Part shown: positions 1 to 6,852 of the stretch, in pieces
How the letters are laid out: every line of letters begins with the position of its first letter
How positions within the stretch are numbered: position 1 is the stretch's first letter
Source of the DNA: JACVRW01 sp963746825
GTDB lineage: Bacteria; Actinomycetota; Thermoleophilia; Solirubrobacterales; Thermoleophilaceae
Length of the DNA: 64,000 nucleotides
Direction of reading: 5' to 3'
Assembly: GCA_963746825.1 (NCBI GenBank)
Contig: CAVVCU010000008.1
Span: 124,001 to 188,000, forward strand
The notes under the pieces: model-generated
Databases searched by the model: none
What the model saw: the letters and a program-made list of their open reading frames with translations, nothing else
What the model was told of the DNA's origin: nothing
Made by a program: the position numbers and the translations under genes

Positions 1-198
1 CTTGACTCCTACCTGGCCAACAACTGCAACATGAACGCGACGGCGCAGGCCATCCACGCGCACCGCCACACCGTCGGCTACCGCCTGGAGCGGGTGAAGG
101 AGCTGACCGGGCTCGATCCGCTCCGAAGCGAGGACCGCGAGCGCCTCGGCCTGGGCCTCAAGGCCTACCGGATCATCTCCCCCTCGCTTCCGCGCTGA
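1..198 (+). CDS. PucR-family transcriptional regulator, C-terminal fragment
   Basis: Frame 1 is open from the left edge to a TGA at 196-198, giving the last 65 residues of a protein. The segment matches the PucR C-terminal helix-turn-helix: a Leu-x-x-Tyr-Leu start, an Asn-rich turn, Thr-Ala-x-Ala, then His-Arg-His-Thr-Val-x-Tyr-Arg-Leu-Glu-Arg. This signature is typical of PucR/CdaR-type activators of catabolic genes. The upstream part lies outside the window, so the sensory domain and the target cannot be judged. The monooxygenase starting 22 bases later on the same strand could be a target or co-transcribed gene, but nothing here proves it. Confidence 0.8.
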   Translation, partial: LDSYLANNCNMNATAQAIHAHRHTVGYRLERVKELTGLDPLRSEDRERLGLGLKAYRIISPSLPR

Positions 199-220
199 GC
201 GCCGTCCGCGTCCGCGTAGC

Positions 221-1801
221 ATGCGGATGCGGATGACGGTTACCGAGACAGCGGCCAGGATGGAGCACGTCGACGTGCTGATCGTGGGCGCCGGCCTGTC
301 CGGGATCGGCGCCGGCCATCACCTTCAGGCCAACTGCCCTGGGAAGAGCTACGCGATCCTGGAGGCGCGCGAGGCCATCGGCGGCACCTGGGACCTGTTT
401 CGCTACCCGGGGATCCGCTCGGACTCCGACATGTACACCCTGGGCTACTCGTTTCGGCCGTGGAAGGACGCCCAGGCGATCGCCGACGGGCCGGCGATCC
501 TCGAGTACGTCCGCGACACGGCGCGCGATGGGGGCATCGACCGCCGGATCCGCTTCAACCACCGGGTGGTGAACGCCGAGTGGTCGTCGGCCGACGCGCG
601 CTGGTCGGTGGAGGCCGAGCGATCGGACACGGGGGAGACCGTGCGGCTCACCTGCGGCTTCCTGTTCATGTGCACCGGCTACTACCGCTACGACGAGGGC
701 TATGCGCCGGACTTCGCCGGAACCGAGCGATTCGCGGGCCCGATCGTCCATCCCCAGCACTGGTCGGGCGATCTGGACTACACGGGAAAGCGAGTGGTGG
801 TGATCGGGAGCGGTGCGACCGCCGTGACCCTCGTGCCCGCGCTGGCCGAGCGCGCGGAGCACGTGACGATGCTCCAGCGCTCACCGAGCTACATCGTGTC
901 GCTGCCGGGCCGCGACCCGGTGGCCGACCTCCTGCGCGACCGCCTTCCGGCGAAGCTCGCGTACTCCCTGCTGCGCTGGAAGAACGTGACCGTGACCACG
1001 CTCTTCTACCAGCTCAGCCGCCGCTTTCCGCGCTTGGTGAAGGCGCTGATCCGCAAGGGCGTCGAGAGCCGGCTGCCCCCCGGCCACGACGTCGATCCGC
1101 ACTTCACGCCGCGCTACGACCCCTGGGATCAGCGCGTGTGCCTGGTGCCCGACGACGACCTCTTCGACGCTCTGAGGTCGGGACGCGCCTCGATCGTGAC
1201 CGACGAGATCGAGACCTTCACCGAGCGCGGCGTGCGGCTCGCCTCGGGCGCGGAGCTGGAGGCCGATCTGATCGTCACGGCCACCGGGCTGAACATGCTG
1301 GCGCTGGGCGGCACGCGGCTCGCGGTCGACGGCCGGGAGGTCGAGCTCTCCGAGACCCTCGGCTACAAGGGCATGATGCTGAGCGACGTGCCGAACATGG
1401 CCGTGGTGATCGGCTACACCAACGCGTCATGGACGCTCAAGTGCGACCTGACGTGCCAGTACATCTGCCGGCTGCTCAACCACATGGACGAACACGGTTA
1501 CCGGCAGTGCACGCCCCGAAACCGCGACCCGTCGCTGCCGACGCGGCCCTTCGTCGACCTGAAGTCCGGTTACGTGCAGCGCTCGATCGACCAGTTCCCC
1601 CGGCAGGGCCTGACCGCCCCGTGGCGCCTCTACCAGAACTACCTGCGCGACACGATCATGCTGCGCTTCGGGCCGCTGGAGGACGACGCTATGGAGCTGC
1701 GCTCACCCGAGCCAGACGCCGCACCAAGAGCTGGACGAGCGGCCCGTAGGCCAACGCCAGCGCCGGCTCGACCGCCCGAGGCGCCTGGAGTTCGATCGTG
1801 A
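221..1801 (+). CDS. Flavin-containing monooxygenase, Baeyer-Villiger type
   Basis: A 526-residue class B flavoprotein monooxygenase. The FAD Rossmann motif GAGLSG is at residues 23-28, followed by the GGTWDLFRYPG stretch common to these enzymes. A Baeyer-Villiger fingerprint F-x-G-x-x-x-H-x-x-x-W is at about 171-181, and a second nucleotide-binding motif GSGATA (NADPH) at about 196-201. These enzymes insert oxygen into ketones or oxygenate soft nucleophiles in the cytoplasm; the substrate is unknown. ATGs at 221, 227, 233 and 260 are all possible; the last gives MEHVDVLIVGAG and fits most homologues. The 3' end overlaps the opposite-strand SRPBCC gene by 113 bases, so the Pro/Arg-rich tail may be non-essential. 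Confidence 0.88.
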   Translation: MRMRMTVTETAARMEHVDVLIVGAGLSGIGAGHHLQANCPGKSYAILEAREAIGGTWDLFRYPGIRSDSDMYTLGYSFRPWKDAQAIADGPAILEYVRDTARDGGIDRRIRFNHRVVNAEWSSADARWSVEAERSDTGETVRLTCGFLFMCTGYYRYDEGYAPDFAGTERFAGPIVHPQHWSGDLDYTGKRVVVIGSGATAVTLVPALAERAEHVTMLQRSPSYIVSLPGRDPVADLLRDRLPAKLAYSLLRWKNVTVTTLFYQLSRRFPRLVKALIRKGVESRLPPGHDVDPHFTPRYDPWDQRVCLVPDDDLFDALRSGRASIVTDEIETFTERGVRLASGAELEADLIVTATGLNMLALGGTRLAVDGREVELSETLGYKGMMLSDVPNMAVVIGYTNASWTLKCDLTCQYICRLLNHMDEHGYRQCTPRNRDPSLPTRPFVDLKSGYVQRSIDQFPRQGLTAPWRLYQNYLRDTIMLRFGPLEDDAMELRSPEPDAAPRAGRAARRPTPAPARPPEAPGVRS

Positions 1802-2084
1802 TCAGCGAACCGGCGCCGTAGGGCTCGACGCGGTGCACCAGGCGCACGCCCGCGGGCACGCGCCAGGTCCACTCCCGCCGCGCCCGCTTGGCCACGATGG
1901 CTGCAGGCACGGGGACCACCCCCAGGAGGCGTACCGCCCCGCGGGCGCCGTCGCGCACCTCGGGCGCCCCGAGGCCCCAGGCACCTCGCACGTGAGGCGC
2001 CCACTCCTTCCAGCGCGCCGGCTGGGCGAGCAGCGGCCAGACGGCCTCAGGCGGTGCCGGCGACCGTGCTGTGTACGCCCTCAT
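1689..2084 (-). CDS. SRPBCC (polyketide cyclase/START-like) family protein
   Basis: A 131-residue protein with the helix-grip pattern of the SRPBCC superfamily: an N-terminal strand, a Pro-Ala-x-x-Val-Trp-Pro-Leu-Leu helix, then a Trp-Lys-Glu-Trp-Ala-Pro segment and alternating strands ending in a long amphipathic helix. Such proteins bind small hydrophobic ligands; no ligand can be predicted. It is the last gene of a minus-strand set, with its start inside the end of the NAD(P)H-binding protein gene (38-base overlap), so the two are probably translationally coupled. In some homologues of that neighbour a ligand-binding domain is fused to the Rossmann domain, which supports a joint role by inference. 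Its 3' end runs into the convergent monooxygenase gene. Confidence 0.75.
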   Translation of the reverse strand: MRAYTARSPAPPEAVWPLLAQPARWKEWAPHVRGAWGLGAPEVRDGARGAVRLLGVVPVPAAIVAKRARREWTWRVPAGVRLVHRVEPYGAGSLITIELQAPRAVEPALALAYGPLVQLLVRRLARVSAAP

Positions 2085-2985
2085 CGGCCTCGTCCTCGCG
2101 GGCGGCTCGGCGCAGAGCCTCGATCGCTGGCGTGGGCTCCACGTCGAACAGATCCTGCCCCGCGCCGGTGGTCACCACCGTCTCCATCGCCAGGCTCTCG
2201 ATGAGGGGCTGGGCCACGCCGGCGTCCACGGGGGTCACCAGGCCGATCCAGAGCGAGGACAGCTTGGGACTGAGCAGCGGCACGGGCACCTGGGGCGCGC
2301 GCCTGATCCCCAGCACGTCGGCCATCATGTGGATCAGCTCGCCGTAGGTGATCACGTCGGGGCCGGCGATCTGAAGCTCCCGCCCCGCGGTGCCCGGGCG
2401 CTCGGCGGCCTGGACGAGGTAGGCCAGAACGTCGTCGATGGCGATCGGCTGGGTGCGGTTGCGCAGCCAGGCCGGGGCGATCATGGCCGGGAGGCGCTTG
2501 ACCAGATGGCGAAGGATCTGGTAGCCGGCGCTGTGGGCGCCGATCACCATGCCGGCGCGAAAGTACGTGAGCGGCGGCCCCTCGCGACCGAGCAGGGCGG
2601 CGGTCTCCGCACGGCTTCGGAGGTGCTCGGAAGCGGGGCGCTCTCCCAGGCCACCGAGATAGACCACGCGCTCGACCCCCTCCTCGAGCGCCATCGCCGC
2701 GAAGTTCGAGGCCGCGCTTCGCTCGCGCTCGGCGAAGCCCGACCGGTCGCTGCCGCGGCCCATCGAATGGATCAAGTAGTAGGCCACGTCGACTCCCGCC
2801 CCGGCCCCGCGCAGGCTGTCGCGGTCGAGCACGTCACCCTCGCGCAGCTCCAGCCCCGCGCTCTCGAGGCGGTCGGCTCGCCCGACGTCGCGGACCAGGC
2901 AGCGAACGTCGTGGCCGCGCTCGTCGAGGTCGGCGGCCAGGCGGCCACCGACGAAGCCGGTAGCGCCTGTGACGAGCGCCTTCAC
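2047..2985 (-). CDS. NAD(P)H-binding atypical SDR (NmrA/epimerase-like)
   Basis: A 312-residue protein beginning with an extended-type Rossmann motif, GATGFVG at residues 7-13, and a CLVRD segment that follows the second strand. It lacks a clear Tyr-x-x-x-Lys pair, as in atypical SDRs that sense or reduce through NAD(P)H. It includes the YYLIHSMG region typical of the YesR/NAD(P)H-binding group often annotated as oxidoreductase. Its start overlaps the upstream SDR stop by 4 bases and its end overlaps the SRPBCC gene, so the three form an operon. The substrate is unknown. Confidence 0.8.
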   Translation of the reverse strand: MKALVTGATGFVGGRLAADLDERGHDVRCLVRDVGRADRLESAGLELREGDVLDRDSLRGAGAGVDVAYYLIHSMGRGSDRSGFAERERSAASNFAAMALEEGVERVVYLGGLGERPASEHLRSRAETAALLGREGPPLTYFRAGMVIGAHSAGYQILRHLVKRLPAMIAPAWLRNRTQPIAIDDVLAYLVQAAERPGTAGRELQIAGPDVITYGELIHMMADVLGIRRAPQVPVPLLSPKLSSLWIGLVTPVDAGVAQPLIESLAMETVVTTGAGQDLFDVEPTPAIEALRRAAREDEADEGVHSTVAGTA

Positions 2986-3680
2986 GCGGTTACGAGCTCA
3001 CGCGCCTTGAGGTCCCAGGCCACCTGACGGCGGTCCTCGCGCAGGGCGTCGACCACGGCCTCGACCACGTCGTTCACCGCCAGCGGCTCTGGGAGCTCGG
3101 GCGCCGAGCCGAAGAGCGCGCGCTCGGTGAAGCGGGTGTCCAGGTGCGGCGGGCGGACGTCGATCACGGCGAGGCCGTCGCGGCGCCGCTCGCGCCTCAG
3201 CGCGGCCAGATAGGCCGAGAAGGCGGCCTTGGCCGCGGAGTAGTGGCCGATCCCGGCCGACGGGTACTCGGCCACGATCGCCGACACCCCCACCACCGCG
3301 GCGGGCGGCTCGAGGTGCGGCAGGGCGGCGTCGATCAAGGCCATCGGGCCGAGCGCGTTGACCTCGAACAGAGCACGCAGATCGTCGTAGGAGGCGCTGC
3401 CCGCCGGCCCGAAGCCGGGCACGCCGATCGACACCACCAGGCAGTCCAGGCCCCCGAGGGCGGCGGTGGCCGCGTCGATCGCGGTGCGCGAGCTCTCGGG
3501 ATCGCGCACGTCGAGGCGCGCGGTGGGAGCGTCGAGCTCCTCGCCCAGGGCGCTCAGGCGGCCGGAGTCGCGCCCGGCCAGCGCGATCTCCGCCCCCTCG
3601 GCGGCGAGTGCGCTCGCCAGGGCAGATCCGAGCTCGCCGGTGGCGCCGGCGATCAGTGTTCGTGAGCCGCGAATGTCCAC
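2982..3680 (-). CDS. Short-chain dehydrogenase/reductase (classical SDR)
   Basis: A 232-residue classical SDR. The cofactor-binding glycine motif is GATGELG at 12-18; Asn108 follows the central helix, and the catalytic residues are Ser133, Tyr147 and Lys151 in a YSAAK motif. The NNAG strand is replaced by VSIG. Arg37 after the second strand hints at NADP(H) preference. First gene of a three-gene minus-strand operon with an NAD(P)H-binding protein and an SRPBCC protein, divergent from the AlkZ-like gene. The physiological substrate cannot be read from sequence. Confidence 0.85.
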   Translation of the reverse strand: MDIRGSRTLIAGATGELGSALASALAAEGAEIALAGRDSGRLSALGEELDAPTARLDVRDPESSRTAIDAATAALGGLDCLVVSIGVPGFGPAGSASYDDLRALFEVNALGPMALIDAALPHLEPPAAVVGVSAIVAEYPSAGIGHYSAAKAAFSAYLAALRRERRRDGLAVIDVRPPHLDTRFTERALFGSAPELPEPLAVNDVVEAVVDALREDRRQVAWDLKARELVTA

Positions 3681-3737
3681 TCCCAGAGTACGGAGGAAGG
3701 GGCCGCTGAGCTCAGTCGCGCCCGTAGGCTCAGGAGG

Positions 3738-4802
3738 GTGAAGACGTTGACCCGTGCCGAGCTCACGGCCGCGCTGGCGGCCCGGCAGCTCCTGATCGAG
3801 CGCCGCTCCATGCCGGTCGACGAGGCCGTTCGCCTGCTCACCCCGCTACAGGGCCAGCACCCGCCCGCGCCGTACATCGCGCTGGCCGCGCGTCTCGACG
3901 GCTTCTCGCGCTCGGGCCTGGAGGCCACCATCAGCGCCCGTGGGGTCGTGAAGACGACCATCATGCGGCTCACGCTCCACCTCGCGGCCGCCGAGGACTA
4001 TCCGGCCTACGCCCAGCTCACGCGCCAGGCCCGGATGCGCAGCTGGCGCAAGCAGTACCCGCATCTCGACGAGGGCGAGGTGACCGAGCAGCTCACCCGC
4101 TGGCTCAAGCGACCGCGCACCAACGCCGACATCCGCGAGAAGGTGGGCGGCTACGAGGGCGTTCCCGAGGACCCCTGGAGCCCGGTGATCTTCGCTCGCA
4201 CCCTGGTTGCGCTCGTTCAGCTGCCGCCGAGCGGCTTCTGGGACGACCCCCGGCGCGCGCAGTTCGTGGCCGATCCGCGTCCCCGCCCGGATCCCGCCGA
4301 GGCCGCGGCGCTCGTGCTGGCCCGCTACCTGGCCGCCTTCGGCCCGGCCGCCCGGCGCGACGTGGCCGCCTGGGCGGGCGTCGCGCAACAGGACTTCGCG
4401 GAGGCCTTCGAGCGGGTGCCGACGGTGTCCTACCGCGACGAGGCCGGGAGGGAGCTGCTCGACCTGCCCGGCGCGCCGCTGCCGCCGGCGTCCACGCCGC
4501 TGCCGGTGCGCCTGCTGGCCCACTGGGACCAGCCGCTGCTCGCCTACGCCGACCGTGAGCGGATCATCCCGCTCGAGGTGCAGCCGCTCAAGCTGACCCT
4601 CAGCGGGGACACGACGGTGACCGTCGACGGCCGCGTTGCGGCGAGCTGGAGCCTCGAGCGCGAGGGCGACGCCGTGGCGCTGACCGTGACCCCGCACGTG
4701 GATATCCGCCGGGCCGCGCTCCGCGACATTCGCGCCGAGGCCGAGCGCACCGCTCGCTTCTGCGAGCCGGACGCGCGCAGCTGGGACGTCAGCTTCGCGT
4801 AG
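3738..4802 (+). CDS. Winged-helix DNA-binding protein, AlkZ-like (HTH_42)
   Basis: A 354-residue protein of the HTH_42/AlkZ superfamily, tandem winged-helix proteins that include interstrand-crosslink DNA glycosylases. The Gln-x-Gln motif that is catalytic in AlkZ is present as Q38-G-Q40, inside the usual Leu-Thr-Pro-Leu-Gln context. The family-typical RLTLHL and SWRK segments follow. A GTG start at 3738 directly abuts AGGAGG at 3732-3737, an unusually short spacing, so translation may be weak or the start mis-set by a few codons. A role in base-excision or crosslink repair is inferred from the family; many members are functionally untested. It ends one base before the convergent DgcN-like gene. 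Confidence 0.75.
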   Translation: MKTLTRAELTAALAARQLLIERRSMPVDEAVRLLTPLQGQHPPAPYIALAARLDGFSRSGLEATISARGVVKTTIMRLTLHLAAAEDYPAYAQLTRQARMRSWRKQYPHLDEGEVTEQLTRWLKRPRTNADIREKVGGYEGVPEDPWSPVIFARTLVALVQLPPSGFWDDPRRAQFVADPRPRPDPAEAAALVLARYLAAFGPAARRDVAAWAGVAQQDFAEAFERVPTVSYRDEAGRELLDLPGAPLPPASTPLPVRLLAHWDQPLLAYADRERIIPLEVQPLKLTLSGDTTVTVDGRVAASWSLEREGDAVALTVTPHVDIRRAALRDIRAEAERTARFCEPDARSWDVSFA

Positions 4803-5847
4803 TCACAGCGACTCGAGCACCGCTTCGAGAACGCGCTCAGGGCCGAAGCGAACCACGTCGTCGGCCACCAGGCCGGTCTCCTCCCGCGCGGCCTCGATGG
4901 TCTCCTGCGCCTCCTCGTCGCTGTCGAGGTCGGCGGTGTTGAGCGCGATCGCCGCCACCCGCGTGGGGCGCACGTGGCGCGCCACGCCCTCGTAGGCGCC
5001 GATCAGCTCGGTCAGCGGCGGGATGGGCAGGTCGGGGTAGTTGCGGATCGCGGTGGCCCCCGCCTTGTGCACGAGCACGAGGCGGTCGGGCGCGGAGCCG
5101 TGCAGCAGGCCCAGCGTCACGCCCGAGTAGGCGGGGTGGAAGAGAGCTCCCTGGCCCTCGACGAAGAGGAGGTCGCCCCTCTGCGAGCCCTCGCGCACGA
5201 GCTGCTCGCCGGCGCCGGCCACGTAGTCGGAGATCACGTGGTCCACGGCTATCCCCCAGCCGGCGATGGCCACGCCCGTCTGGCCGGTGGGCACGTAGAC
5301 CGAGCGCAGGCCCCGCTCGCGCGCCACACGATCGAGCTCGAGCGTGACCACCTTCTTGCCGATCACGGTGTCCGAGCCGACGCTGTGCACCACGCGCACG
5401 TCGTCGGGCCGGCTGTATGGCCCCTCCGGCACGCTCAGCTCGCTGGGCGTGGCGCGCAGGTCGCGTAGGGCAACTCCCCGCCGGGTGGCCGCGCGGCGCA
5501 GCTCGGAGTCCTCGGAGAGCTGGGTGTGCAGGCCGGCCTCGATGTGCAGCCGCGCCCCGATCGCCTCCAGCAGCATGGCCCGCCACTCCGGGTCGAGCTT
5601 GCCTCCGGTGGGGGCGACGCCGATGAGCAACGCGTTCGCGCCGAGCTCCACGGCCTCGCTCAGCGAAGCCACGATCGGCACCGGCTTCAGGCAGAAGGGC
5701 ACCACCTGCTCGCGCCGTGCGACCGGCCTCGGTCGAGTCGATCACGGCCACCACCTCGCGGGTCCCGTAGCGGATCACGCCGTGGGCCGTCTTTGCGCTG
5801 TGCTTGGCGAACAGCCCCTCGGCGAAGACGGCGACCTTCTCGCTCAT
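4803..5847 (-). CDS. dgcN: DgcN-like (DUF1611) protein, proposed D-glutamate N-acetyltransferase; frameshifted
   Basis: A DUF1611 protein read in two frames. ATG at 5845-5847 gives MSEKVAVFAEGLFAKHSAKT and continues to about 5720; the rest, from VPFCLKPVPIVASL onward, is in the next frame to the stop at 4803. The span is 1045 bases, so one extra base near 5711-5720 explains the break. The C-terminal half has the PTGQTGVAIAGWG segment and the GQGALFHPAYSG motif typical of DUF1611. In marine bacteria DgcN acetylates D-glutamate before DgcA racemises N-acetyl-D-glutamate. The 4-base overlap with the adjacent DgcA-like epimerase supports the same pairing here. The function is inferred; the frameshift may be a sequence error or real inactivation. 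Confidence 0.75.
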
Positions 5848-6842
5848 GAGGCCGGCTCGACGCCGAGGCCGGGACCGTCGGACGGCAGCACGCGGCCGTC
5901 GTCGAACTCGAGTCCGGTGAAGGGCTCGTCGGCCAGCAGCAGGTGCCCGTCGAGATCGACCCAGTCGGCCAGCGAGGCGATCTGGGCCGCGGGCGCGATA
6001 CCGAGCTGAGACTCGATCATGCAGCCGAGCATCACGCCGAGCCCCAGCGCCCTGGCGGCATGGGCCATACGCACCGCTTCGCGCAGCCCCCCGGACTTGG
6101 CCAGCTTGATGTTGATCGCGTCGGCATAGTCGGCCACCCTGGCCACGTCGCTGAGGTCGTGACAGCCCTCGTCGACGACGATCGGCGGCCGCGGCTCGAG
6201 CTCGCGCAGGGCGCGGAAGGATTCCAGGTCGGCCGCCGGGAAGGGCTGCTCGACCAGCTCGACGTCGCACTCGATCAGCGCGGGCATGAGCTCGCGTGCG
6301 GTTTCCAGGGTCCAGCCCTCGTTGGCGTCCACGCGCAGAGGCGCCTCCGAAAGGGTGCGCACCGCGTACAGGCGCTCGAGGTCATCCGGGCCTCCCAGCT
6401 TGATCTTGAGCGCGCGGAAATCAGCGGCGCGGCGGACGCGGTCGAGTGTGCCCTCGACGGTGTCGATCCCGATCGTGTAGGAGGTGGGCGGTGTGCCGGC
6501 GCGGGTGAGGCCGAGCAGGCGCCACACCGGAACCCCGAGGCGGCGGCCGATCCAGTCGTGCCGCGCGGCGTCGAGGGCCGAGCGCCCCGCGGCGTCGCCC
6601 TCGTGCGGCAGCCCGGTCTCGAGATCGAAGGGATCGCGCGGGGGCTCGACGTCATCGAGGAGGAAGGCCAGCGCCGATTGCTCGGACTCGCCGCGGTAGT
6701 AGATGGGAGCGGCCTCGCCGCGCCCGGTCACACCGTCGGCCTCGACCTCGACCCGGACCACCGGCTGCTCGGTGCGCGAGCCACGCGCTATGCCGAAGGG
6801 CTCGGCCAGGCGCAGGGTGGCGATCGACGGGCGCAGCTCCAC
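5844..6842 (-). CDS. dgcA: Enolase-superfamily dipeptide epimerase / N-acetyl-D-glutamate racemase (DgcA-like)
   Basis: A 332-residue MR/MLE-type enolase-superfamily enzyme. Active-site residues are all visible: K146-x-K148 on one side, metal ligands D172, E198 and D224, and the opposing lysine K246. The length and the SYTIGIDT segment fit L-Ala-D/L-Glu epimerase-like proteins. Placed directly before a DUF1611 (DgcN) gene with a 4-base overlap, it more likely acts as the N-acetyl-D-glutamate racemase of the DgcN-DgcA pathway than as a murein dipeptide epimerase, but both are possible. Transcribed from the same strand as the LuxR-type regulator immediately upstream, which ends 10 bases before this gene starts. 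Confidence 0.82.
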   Translation of the reverse strand: MELRPSIATLRLAEPFGIARGSRTEQPVVRVEVEADGVTGRGEAAPIYYRGESEQSALAFLLDDVEPPRDPFDLETGLPHEGDAAGRSALDAARHDWIGRRLGVPVWRLLGLTRAGTPPTSYTIGIDTVEGTLDRVRRAADFRALKIKLGGPDDLERLYAVRTLSEAPLRVDANEGWTLETARELMPALIECDVELVEQPFPAADLESFRALRELEPRPPIVVDEGCHDLSDVARVADYADAINIKLAKSGGLREAVRMAHAARALGLGVMLGCMIESQLGIAPAAQIASLADWVDLDGHLLLADEPFTGLEFDDGRVLPSDGPGLGVEPAS

Positions 6843-6852
6843 GGTCGCGAAG

